Shown here piece by piece: positions 27,802 through 34,760 of a DNA stretch of 64,000 bases. The stretch is from the NCBI RefSeq assembly GCF_964063345.1, contig NZ_OZ061318.1, positions 186,001-250,000 of the forward strand, given 5' to 3'. A model generated the notes under the pieces. It made no database searches and was not told where the DNA came from. It was given only the letters and a program-made list of their open reading frames with translations. Source of the DNA: Pseudomonas lini. Lineage in GTDB: Bacteria > Pseudomonadota > Gammaproteobacteria > Pseudomonadales > Pseudomonadaceae. Positions within the stretch are counted from its first letter, which is position 1. Each line of letters begins with the position of its first letter. Both the position numbers and the translations under genes were made by a program.

Positions 27802-27900
27802 CGTCATCGCGGGCAAGCCCGCTCCCACAGGGGGCGAGGTTGGTCACAGATCTGTGTTCCACCACGGACCACTGTGGGAGCGGGCTTGCCCGCGATGGCT
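27802..27900. repeat. REPIN between mtlD and the xylulokinase gene
   Basis: Arms in the opposite order to the other mtl REPINs: 'catcgcgggcaagcccgctc' first and 'gtgggagcgggcttgcccgc' second. It fills the mtlD-xylB gap, which is 185 bp. Confidence 0.88.
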
Positions 27901-27964
27901 GACTGACAAACAACGTAAATGTTGAATGTGCACTGATATCGACCTGACGATCCAAGGATCTTCC

Positions 27965-29461
27965 ATGGCAAACCAACAATTATTCCTCGGCATCGACTGC
28001 GGCACCCAAGGCACCAAAGCCGTTGTCCTCGACGCGCACAGCGGCCAGGTACTCGGTCAAGGCGCCGCTGCCCACAGCCTCATCTGCGGCGCCAATGGTC
28101 GTCGCGAGCAAGACACCGCCCAATGGCTGGAAGCCTTTACCCTGGCCACCCGCCGCGCGCTGCTCGCAGCGAATGTAGATGGTCAAGACATCCTCGGCAT
28201 CGGCGTTTCCGGCCAGCAGCATGGCCTGGTGCTGCTCGACGATCGGGGCCAAGTGCTGCGCCCGGCCAAGCTCTGGTGCGACACCGAGTCCACACCGGAG
28301 AACGATCGCTTGCTCGCCCATCTGGGCGGCGAAAAAGGCTCACTGGAACGCCTCGGCGTAGTCATCGCGCCGGGCTACACCGTGTCCAAACTGCTCTGGA
28401 CCAAAGAACAGCACCCGGAGGTATTTGCCCGAATCGCCCGCATCCTGCTGCCCCATGACTACCTCAACTACTGGCTCACCGGCCGCAGTTGCAGCGAGTA
28501 TGGCGATGCCTCGGGCACCGGTTATTTCAACGTGCGCACCCGCCAGTGGGACTTGCAACTGCTGCGCGACATCGACCCCACCGGGCGCCTGCAAGCCGCG
28601 CTCCCGGAGTTGGTCGATGCGCACCAACCGGTCGGCACGATCCTCCCGAGTATGGCCGAGCACCTCGGCATCAACCCCAAGGCGCTGGTCTCCAGCGGCG
28701 GCGGCGACAACATGATGGGCGCAATCGGCACCGGCAATATAAAGCCCGGCGCGATCACCATGAGCCTCGGCTCGTCGGGAACGGTTTACGCTTATGCCGA
28801 GCAAGCGAACGTCAGCCCGGATGCTTCGGTCGCGACGTTCTGCTCCTCCAGCGGCGGCTGGCTGCCATTGATCTGCACGATGAACCTGACCAATGCCACC
28901 GGCGTGATTCGCGAGTTGTTCGAACTGGATATCGAGGCGTTCAACGCCTTGGTCGCGCAAGCGCCGATCGGTGCCGACGGCGTGTGCATGCTGCCGTTCC
29001 TCAATGGCGAACGCGTGCCCGCCCTGCCCCATGCCAGCGGCAGCCTGCTGGGGCTGACCATGACCAACCTGACCCGGGCCAACCTGTGCCGCGCCGTGGT
29101 GGAAGGCACCACATTCGGTTTGCGTTACGGGCTGGACCTGCTGCGCCAGAATGGCTTACAAAGCCGCAGCATCTGCCTGATCGGCGGCGGCTCGAAGAGC
29201 CCGGTGTGGCGACAGATCGTCGCTGACATCATGAATACGCCAGTGATTTGTACCGAGCAAAGTGAAGCCGCGGCCCTCGGCGCAGCGATTCAGGCGGCGT
29301 GGTGCAAATCCTGGGCAAACGGTCACGAAGACAGCCTGGCGGACTTGTGCGAGCGTTGCGTAAAGCTCGATCTGGCCAGTGGAACCTTACCGATTGCAGC
29401 AAATGTGGTGGCCTGTCAGCAGGCCTATGAACGCTATCAACAGCATGTCGCAACCCTTTAA
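27965..29461 (+). CDS. xylB: Xylulokinase (MtlY/XylB)
   Basis: FGGY-family carbohydrate kinase of 498 residues from the ATG at 27965 (AAGGA upstream; a longer frame starts at 27926). The two actin-like halves are visible: N-terminal FLGIDCGTQGTKAVVLD (about 6-22) with the catalytic-Asp region near DHGLVLLDD-type sequence, and C-terminal SLGSSGTVYAY and LIGGGSKSPVWRQIVAD (about 400-416). It phosphorylates D-xylulose made from D-arabitol by MtlD. Confidence 0.9.
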   Translation: MANQQLFLGIDCGTQGTKAVVLDAHSGQVLGQGAAAHSLICGANGRREQDTAQWLEAFTLATRRALLAANVDGQDILGIGVSGQQHGLVLLDDRGQVLRPAKLWCDTESTPENDRLLAHLGGEKGSLERLGVVIAPGYTVSKLLWTKEQHPEVFARIARILLPHDYLNYWLTGRSCSEYGDASGTGYFNVRTRQWDLQLLRDIDPTGRLQAALPELVDAHQPVGTILPSMAEHLGINPKALVSSGGGDNMMGAIGTGNIKPGAITMSLGSSGTVYAYAEQANVSPDASVATFCSSSGGWLPLICTMNLTNATGVIRELFELDIEAFNALVAQAPIGADGVCMLPFLNGERVPALPHASGSLLGLTMTNLTRANLCRAVVEGTTFGLRYGLDLLRQNGLQSRSICLIGGGSKSPVWRQIVADIMNTPVICTEQSEAAALGAAIQAAWCKSWANGHEDSLADLCERCVKLDLASGTLPIAANVVACQQAYERYQQHVATL

Positions 29462-29474
29462 AGAGTGAACAATT

Positions 29475-30419
29475 ATGTATTTGGTATGTGGCGAAGCGCT
29501 GTTCGATTTCTTCAGCGAAGACGATGCCAACGGCTTGGCGTCCAAAGTGAATTTCAAGGCGATTGCCGGTGGCTCGCCGTTCAACGTGGCGGTGGGTTTG
29601 CGCCGTTTGGGTGTGGACGCCGCGCTGTTTGGCGGGCTGTCGACCGATTACCTCGGCCGACGTTTGCAGCAGGTGCTGCAGGACGAAGGTGTACGCCCGG
29701 ACTACCTCGTGGACTTTGCCGCGCCGACTACGTTGGCGATGGTCGCCGTCGGTGCCAATGGCTCGCCCCATTACAGCTTTCGTGGCGAAGGCTGTGCTGA
29801 TCGGCAGTTAAGCCTGGCGCATCTGCCAGAGCTGGGACCTGATGTACGCGGTTTGCACGTCGGTTCGTTCTCGGTGGTGGTGCAACCGATTGCCGATACG
29901 TTATTGGCATTGGTACAACGGGAAAGCGGCAAACGCCTGATCAGCCTCGACCCGAACGTGCGCCTGAATCCCGAGCCGAACATCGAGTTGTGGCGCTCGC
30001 GGATTGCCACGCTGGTAGAGCTGGCCGACATGATCAAGGTCAGCGACGAAGACTTGAGCCTGTTGTACCCCGAGCAAGATCCTCAGCGCGTTATCGATAG
30101 CTGGCTGGAGCATCGCTGTCACTTGGTGTTCCTGACCCGTGGCGGCGAAGGAGCAACGGTGTTCAGCCGCGCCCACGGTTCGTGGTCGGTGCCGGCCTGT
30201 TCGGTAAAAATTGCCGACACCGTGGGGGCTGGCGATACGTTTCAAGCGGCGCTGATTACCTGGTTGACCGAGCAGCAACTGGATTCGGTTGAAGGTTTGC
30301 AACAGCTGAGCTGCGAGCAAATTGACGCGATGCTCAGGTTTGCAGTGAGCGCTGCGGCGTTGACTTGCAGCAAGACCGGGCCGGATTTGCCTTATCGACG
30401 GCAGTTAGAAATGCGCTGA
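29475..30419 (+). CDS. mtlZ: Fructokinase MtlZ (PfkB family)
   Basis: Ribokinase-like sugar kinase of 314 residues that makes fructose 6-phosphate from the fructose released by MtlD. It has the PfkB substrate motif AGGSPFNVAVGLRRLG (about 30-45), SLDPNVR, and the C-terminal anion-hole motif DTVGAGDTFQAAL (about 250-262) with the catalytic Asp. Last gene of the polyol operon, 13 bp after xylB; a REPIN follows 11 bp beyond the stop. Confidence 0.92.
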   Translation: MYLVCGEALFDFFSEDDANGLASKVNFKAIAGGSPFNVAVGLRRLGVDAALFGGLSTDYLGRRLQQVLQDEGVRPDYLVDFAAPTTLAMVAVGANGSPHYSFRGEGCADRQLSLAHLPELGPDVRGLHVGSFSVVVQPIADTLLALVQRESGKRLISLDPNVRLNPEPNIELWRSRIATLVELADMIKVSDEDLSLLYPEQDPQRVIDSWLEHRCHLVFLTRGGEGATVFSRAHGSWSVPACSVKIADTVGAGDTFQAALITWLTEQQLDSVEGLQQLSCEQIDAMLRFAVSAAALTCSKTGPDLPYRRQLEMR

Positions 30420-30430
30420 ATGTCAGGGCC

Positions 30431-30529
30431 TCATCGCGAGCAGGCTCGCTCCCACAGTAGATCTTCAGTGGAGACAGGTTTGGGGGTCGGCAACGATCCA
30501 ATGTGGGAGCGAGCCTGCTCGCGATGGCG
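30431..30529. repeat. REPIN after mtlZ
   Basis: Arms 'catcgcgagcaggctcgctc' and 'gggagcgagcctgctcgcga', a slightly different REP variant (agcagg/cctgct) from the majority in this window. Located at the 3' end of the polyol operon. Confidence 0.85.
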
Positions 30530-30610
30530 GAGCAACTTACAATCAATCGCTCCCGGTACTGCCTTTAGAGCGCTGACAGAACTTTCATCACGACAGGCGG
30601 CATGCAACCC

Positions 30611-30627
30611 GGTTAACCATCGCTTAA
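30611..30627 (+). promoter_or_regulatory. OmpR/PhoP-type direct repeat before the DUF2790 gene
   Basis: GGTTAA (30611-30616), five bases, GCTTAA (30622-30627): an 11-bp-phased direct repeat like the boxes of OmpR/PhoP-class regulators. It is about 115 bp upstream of the DUF2790 start codon. No clean -10 follows at the ideal distance, so confidence is low. Confidence 0.25.
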
Positions 30628-30742
30628 CTCCACGGTCCAAAACTTTACTGGACCGCACGCCCTCAGCTCCCTCTGACGCCCAGTGCGGCAGGTTCGACGT
30701 TCTTCAGCCGAACTGACTTCCTCTCTGCACTGGAGACCCATC

Positions 30743-31006
30743 ATGAACATGCGAACACTGCTGATAACCACCGCCCTCGCCTGCACCGCGTTCGCAGGTC
30801 TTGCTCAGGCCAACGAGACGTCGTCCCAGGCCGTGCCCTATCACTACGGCATGCCGCTTCATGTGGGCAAAGTCGTTTCCTTGACTGAGCCGCAGACGCT
30901 GGAATGCCAAGTGGTGATGGCCGACATGAAGTACATCGACAAGTCGGGCAAGCCTGCGGAAATTACGTACCGAAAACTTTCTGACGCGTGCAGTTATCAG
31001 AACTGA
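30743..31006 (+). CDS. DUF2790 small periplasmic protein
   Basis: An 87-residue protein with a signal peptide (MNMRTLLITTALACTAFAGL...AQA, cleaved near 25) and the DUF2790 core YHYGMPLHVGKVVSL, ending with two Cys (CQVV, ACSYQN). These proteins are common and multi-copy in Pseudomonas, are periplasmic and are often stress-induced; no biochemical role is established. The ATG at 30743 is chosen because the signal peptide starts there; the frame is open from 30683. Confidence 0.8.
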   Translation: MNMRTLLITTALACTAFAGLAQANETSSQAVPYHYGMPLHVGKVVSLTEPQTLECQVVMADMKYIDKSGKPAEITYRKLSDACSYQN

Positions 31007-31094
31007 CAGAAGATTCTGATTCGCTGCTTGGCGGTAGGCCTGTGAGGATTCTGACGCTATGCTCTGGCGTCCCTCACTGTCGAAAGGATTCGCC

Positions 31095-31493
31095 ATGCAG
31101 TTCTCGTTTCGCACGCTGTCGACGTTCACCGCCGCGCTTTGTTTTCTGCTGGCGCTGGTCTGGGGTTTGATGCCGCAATCGTTGCTGGCGATCTGGAGCA
31201 TCGAGTATTCGTCCGCGGCGGGTTTTGTCGCCAGGCGCAGTGCGGTGCTGTTCGGCGCGTTGGGGGTGATGTTTTATCTCGTGCGGCATGCACCGCCCTC
31301 GGCGGCACGAAGCGCAATGTGCAACGGGTTTATGGTGGGGTGTTTCGGTTTGGCAGCGCTGGGCTTCGGCGAATGGCTCAATGGTCATGCCGGGCCGGGT
31401 ATTTTGCTGGCGATTGTGGTGGAGTTAGCACTGGGCCTGGGGTTTATCCAGACCCGGCGTGTGTCGCTCGAACTCGGTGAAACGGCCGGTTAA
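31095..31493 (+). CDS. Small four-helix membrane protein
   Basis: A 132-residue hydrophobic protein with about four membrane helices (8-30, 45-65, 75-95, 100-120) and no soluble domain. The ATG at 31095 has AAAGGA eight bases upstream. Similar short proteins are annotated as hypothetical in pseudomonads; no function can be given. Its TAA stop overlaps that of the converging DUF1652 gene in a TTAA. Confidence 0.65.
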   Translation: MQFSFRTLSTFTAALCFLLALVWGLMPQSLLAIWSIEYSSAAGFVARRSAVLFGALGVMFYLVRHAPPSAARSAMCNGFMVGCFGLAALGFGEWLNGHAGPGILLAIVVELALGLGFIQTRRVSLELGETAG

Positions 31494-31759
31494 TGGGCTT
31501 TTGACGTCGGGTGCAACAGCTGGCTATGCCTGTTGTGCTCAAGGTCGGTGCGTAACTCGGCGATCAGATTGTTGATCTCCCGACATCCATTGAGGCGTTG
31601 AGCATCTATGCCGGTGACGCATAGGTCGAGATGATCTGTCTCGACGTCCGAATACACCTTGACGGTCATCGACAGGTCCGGCGACAGCGTGCATTGGCAG
31701 CGTTTCGGGAGAAAACTGCTTTCAACGATATTGCGTAGTTCCAAGGCAGAAAGAAACAT
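31490..31759 (-). CDS. DUF1652 domain protein
   Basis: An 89-residue cytoplasmic protein starting MFLSALELRNIVESSFLP, the typical DUF1652 opening, with a Cys pair in KRCQCT. Start at 31759 with GAGGG five bases upstream. DUF1652 proteins are small, Pseudomonas-specific and of unknown function. It converges on the upstream membrane protein gene with a 4-bp overlap. Confidence 0.75.
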   Translation of the reverse strand: MFLSALELRNIVESSFLPKRCQCTLSPDLSMTVKVYSDVETDHLDLCVTGIDAQRLNGCREINNLIAELRTDLEHNRHSQLLHPTSKAH

Positions 31760-32149
31760 GGCCACCCTCTCGGTTTGTGAGATTGCCAATCAAAAATCAA
31801 TGTCGGTCGGAGCTCAAATCGCCCGTTGCTTTTTCTTCCGTGGAGGGCCTGATTGTTCCGGTGTCCGATCGCTTTCTTGTTTCAGCGTTGACTCAGCAGG
31901 AATCGTGGCCAGCTCAAGACAGCTACAGCATAAAACATGCCCAGAATTTCGCTCTGCACCTCGTCGGCAAATCAAGGATTCAGGAGAGTTGGCAACACAT
32001 CGCGTCATGCAAAATGCAAGAAAGGCCTGTTTCGAGACCTGTATTTTGCAAACACCCCGATGGCGGATTTGCATTGGGTGAGGACGGCAGTGAGAATGCG
32101 GCCCATCCATTCAGTATCCGCTGACCCCGCATACACGCAAGGAGGCATC
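31760..32149. other. 390-bp gap between DUF1652 gene and ecotin gene
   Basis: It holds the divergent promoter region of both genes. Several short frames are open but none has a ribosome site or recognisable product. No REP, terminator or RNA gene is seen. Confidence 0.5.
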
Positions 32150-32632
32150 ATGGGTGCTTTGCCGCTTAACACGACCGTCGGGCTGATAATTGCCGTTTTG
32201 TCGTCCGTAGCCCACGCCGCAACCCTCGAAGACGTCGCGCCGTATCCCAAGCCCGAGAGCGGTTTTACCCGCCAGGTCATTCACCTCGCCCCGCAACAAC
32301 AGGAAGACGGTTATCAAGTCGAGATCCTGGCCGGCAAGACCCTGACCGTCGACTGCAACCGTCAGCGCCTGGGCGGCATGCTTGAGGAAAAAAATCTCGA
32401 GGGCTGGGGCTATGCGTTTTACCGGCTGGAAAAAGTCACCGGCCCAATGAGCACACTGATGGCCTGCCCGGATGGCAAGAGCAAAAAGGACTTCGTGCCG
32501 GTGGTCGGTGACGGTTTCAAGCTGCGTTACAACAGCAAGCTGCCGATCGTGCTCTACGTGCCCAAAGACGTCGAAGTGCGCTACCGGATCTGGTCGGCGT
32601 CGAGCCATGTCGAAAAAGCCGTTCAGGAATAA
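32150..32632 (+). CDS. eco: Ecotin, periplasmic serine-protease inhibitor
   Basis: Inhibitor of trypsin-fold proteases, 160 residues with a signal peptide cleaved after AHA (23). It aligns closely with E. coli ecotin: [46 protein letters not shown]. The disulphide pair corresponds to Cys69-Cys106, with the same 37-residue spacing as in E. coli. The reactive loop reads STLMAC, so the P1 residue is Leu103 where E. coli has Met. The start has an excellent GGAGG site. It protects the cell from host or predator proteases. Confidence 0.93.
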   Translation: MGALPLNTTVGLIIAVLSSVAHAATLEDVAPYPKPESGFTRQVIHLAPQQQEDGYQVEILAGKTLTVDCNRQRLGGMLEEKNLEGWGYAFYRLEKVTGPMSTLMACPDGKSKKDFVPVVGDGFKLRYNSKLPIVLYVPKDVEVRYRIWSASSHVEKAVQE

Positions 32633-32662
32633 CCGGTCCATCACGCCACAGGAGTGCCCATC

Positions 32663-32968
32663 TTGATTACCTGTCACGTCAAATATGTGATCGACCCCTA
32701 TCAACTGACCGAATTCGAAGCCTACGCCAAAGCCTGGCTCGGCATCGTCGAACGTTTGGGCGGTACTCACCACGGGTACTTCCTGCCTTCCGAGGGCGCG
32801 AGCAATATCGCCTACTGCCTGTTCAGTTTTCCGTCACTGGCGGACTACGAAAGCTACCGACATATTGCGATGACCGACCCAGAAAGCACGGAACTGGTGG
32901 CTTCGTTAGTCGAGAAGAAGTTCATTGTGAGCTACGAGCGGACCTTTTTGCGTCCGCTGCTGGCCTGA
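32663..32968 (+). CDS. NIPSNAP-family protein
   Basis: A 101-residue dimeric alpha/beta-barrel (NIPSNAP) protein. The start is TTG at 32663, giving an N-terminus (M)ITCHVKYVIDPYQL, with GGAG eight bases upstream; a GTG at 32654 would lie inside that ribosome site. The product keeps the usual FPSLADYESYRH segment. Role unknown; the fold is related to ferredoxin-like monooxygenases. It follows ecotin by 30 bp, possibly co-transcribed. Confidence 0.8.
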   Translation: MITCHVKYVIDPYQLTEFEAYAKAWLGIVERLGGTHHGYFLPSEGASNIAYCLFSFPSLADYESYRHIAMTDPESTELVASLVEKKFIVSYERTFLRPLLA

Positions 32969-32987
32969 GCCTGACGTCTGAGCCTCC

Positions 32988-34001
32988 TCACGCCGACACG
33001 CGGCTCAATGCGGCGCGCTCGGCCACATGCCGCAAACTGTCGAAATTGATGTTTGCTCCAGAATCAATGGCCACCAGGGTCTGCCCCCGTGCACCGGTTT
33101 GCGCCACGTACTGCTTGATCCCGGCCACGGCCAGGGCGCCGGAAGGTTCGGTGATCGAGCGGGTATCGTCGTAGATGTTCTTGATGGCGGCGCAGAGTTC
33201 GTCGTTGCTGACAGTCATTACCTCATCGACGCAAAACCGGCAGACCTCGAAACCATGGGCGCCGATCTCAGCGACGGCCACGCCATCGGCGAAGGTACCG
33301 ACAGTTGGCAGCACAACCCGTTTGCCGGCCTGTAATGCAGCCTGCAAGCAGGCGGAATGTTCCGACTCGACGCCGATGATGCGGACTTCCGGGCGTAGGT
33401 ATTTGACGTACGCGGCAATCCCGGCGATCAAGCCACCTCCGCCCACCGGAACGAAGATCGCGTCCAGCGGCCCTTGGTGTTGGCGCAGGATTTCCATGGC
33501 GACGGTGCCCTGTCCGGCGATCACGTCCGGATCGTCGAAAGGCGAGACAAAGGTGCGACCGGTTTGCCGTGCCAGGCTCAGCGCGTACTCCAGGGCAAAC
33601 GGAAAACTCTCACCATGCAGCACCGCATCCGCTCCTCGGCTGCGAACCCCGTGCACCTTCAATTCCGGAGTCGTGCAGGGCATGACAATGGTTGCGGCGA
33701 TCCCGAGTTCGCGGGCCGCCAACGCTACGCCTTGGGCATGATTGCCCGCCGAGGCCGTGATCACACCACGGGCTTTCTGTTCATCGCTCAGGTTCACCAG
33801 TTTGTTGTAGGCGCCGCGGATCTTGAAGGAAAAGGTCGGTTGCAAGTCTTCGCGCTTGAGCAGGATCTGATTGCCCAATGTCTCGGACAAGGCTGGTGCC
33901 GCTTGCAATGGCGTGCGCACGGCAAGTTCATAAACCGGCGCGGCGAGGATCTTTTTTACGTAGTGCTCAAGCAAGCTCTGCTGGGCGGGGGTGCTGCTCA
34001 T
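32988..34001 (-). CDS. ilvA: Threonine dehydratase, catalytic domain only
   Basis: PLP-dependent enzyme of 337 residues that deaminates threonine to 2-oxobutanoate, first step to isoleucine. PLP Lys lies in TFSFKIRGAYNK (about 56-67); the phosphate-binding glycine loop is VGGGGLIAG (about 185-193). It ends SGANINFDSLRHVAER, which is IlvA-like rather than TdcB-like, and stops where full-length IlvA (about 500 residues) would continue into its ACT-like isoleucine-sensing domain. A good AGGAG precedes the ATG. The 150-nt leader upstream carries a leader-peptide attenuator, the likely means of control. Confidence 0.88.
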   Translation of the reverse strand: MSSTPAQQSLLEHYVKKILAAPVYELAVRTPLQAAPALSETLGNQILLKREDLQPTFSFKIRGAYNKLVNLSDEQKARGVITASAGNHAQGVALAARELGIAATIVMPCTTPELKVHGVRSRGADAVLHGESFPFALEYALSLARQTGRTFVSPFDDPDVIAGQGTVAMEILRQHQGPLDAIFVPVGGGGLIAGIAAYVKYLRPEVRIIGVESEHSACLQAALQAGKRVVLPTVGTFADGVAVAEIGAHGFEVCRFCVDEVMTVSNDELCAAIKNIYDDTRSITEPSGALAVAGIKQYVAQTGARGQTLVAIDSGANINFDSLRHVAERAALSRVSA

Positions 34002-34043
34002 GGTCGTCTCCTGACTTTGATCGGAGCCCAGGAGACAGAAAGT

Positions 34044-34067
34044 AAAAACCCGCCTCTAGGGCGGGTT
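34044..34067 (-). terminator. Attenuator terminator in the ilvA leader
   Basis: On the minus strand an 8-bp perfect stem aacccgcc / ggcgggtt with a 5-base loop runs directly into TTTTT. It lies between the leader ORF and the ilvA start. Its 5' arm (cccgcc) can instead pair with ggcggg in the last sense codons of the leader ORF (34090-34095), giving a mutually exclusive antiterminator. Confidence 0.8.
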
Positions 34068-34085
34068 GGGTGCTGCAGTCGTGAG

Positions 34086-34151
34086 CTAGCCCGCCAAATA
34101 AGGAATGGCGGTAATAATGCTTGGCTGGCAGCGCAATACGGTGGAAGTCAT
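34086..34151 (-). CDS. Leader peptide of the ilvA attenuator
   Basis: A 21-codon ORF, MTSTVLRCQPSIITAIPYLA plus Gly, with three Thr and three Ile codons, an Ile-Ile-Thr-Ala-Ile cluster at codons 12-16, ending TAG 84 bases before the ilvA start. There is no Shine-Dalgarno sequence; the promoter -10 (taattt) ends seven bases before the ATG, so the predicted transcript begins at about the A of the start codon and would be leaderless. Ribosome stalling at Ile codons would expose ggcggg for antitermination. Confidence 0.7.
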   Translation of the reverse strand: MTSTVLRCQPSIITAIPYLAG

Positions 34152-34157
34152 GGTTGG

Positions 34158-34186
34158 AAATTAGCCGGACGCTGATGGCAAGTCAA
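34158..34186 (-). promoter_or_regulatory. Sigma-70 promoter of ilvA
   Basis: Minus-strand ttgact (34186-34181), a 17-bp spacer and taattt (34163-34158), near-consensus in both boxes and optimal in spacing. The predicted start point is at 34151 or within one or two bases, at the leader-peptide ATG. Confidence 0.75.
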
Positions 34187-34249
34187 TGGCCAATTTTCAA
34201 GGGCCGCTGTAGGCTGGCGATTCTGCTCATTGTCCCAAGGAAGGAAACC

Positions 34250-34585
34250 ATGAAGTCTGTCGCCCTGCCCCTCATTGCCTTGATCGCTTTCGCCGGCTAC
34301 ACCGTTTCGGTGATGCTGCAGGCCGAGCAGTCGTTGCTCGACTTCGGCATCAGCCTGATGTCGCGGCCCGATACCGCGCAGGTGGTGATCGATTTGTACC
34401 TGTTGGCGACACTTGCCGGTATCTGGATGTACAAGGATGCGCGCAAGCGTGGGCAGTCGGGGTTGTCGGTGGTTCCCTATCTGTTGGTGACGGCGATTTT
34501 TGTGTCTGTCGGGCCGTTGTTGTATCTGGTGGTGCGAGGTCTTCAGGGGCGGAAAAACGCCGTCAGCGCAGCTCAAGAGGTCTGA
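34250..34585 (+). CDS. Small membrane protein, DUF2834-like
   Basis: A 111-residue protein with three membrane helices (about 4-22, 43-62, 74-96) separated by a basic loop (YKDARKRGQS). AAGGAA precedes the ATG at 34250. The VVIDLYLLATLAGIWMYKDA region resembles DUF2834 proteins, but the match is from memory and tentative. Divergent from ilvA. Confidence 0.6.
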   Translation: MKSVALPLIALIAFAGYTVSVMLQAEQSLLDFGISLMSRPDTAQVVIDLYLLATLAGIWMYKDARKRGQSGLSVVPYLLVTAIFVSVGPLLYLVVRGLQGRKNAVSAAQEV

Positions 34586-34625
34586 TCCGGAATTTGTGGG
34601 AATGCCGGCAAGTCAAGACGCAGAA

Positions 34626-34719
34626 CCTGTGGGAGCGTGGCTTGCCCGCGAAGAACGATGACGCGTAGTACCGGAAAAATCGCGGTGCATTCTTCGCGGG
34701 CAAGCCACGCTCCCACAGG
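34626..34719. repeat. REPIN between DUF2834-like gene and aldose dehydrogenase
   Basis: Arms 'cctgtgggagcgtggcttgc' and 'gcgggcaagccacgctccca' carrying the gtggc/gccac variant. It lies between two converging genes and probably acts as their shared 3' boundary. Confidence 0.87.
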
Positions 34720-34760
34720 ATTTTCGTTGCTCAAATTTCTTGATTCACCGTTGATGCGTA

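Noticed and set aside
23091-27900. CRISPR-like repeated units in the mtl region
   Set aside because: They are isolated inverted REP pairs between genes, not regularly spaced direct repeats with spacers.
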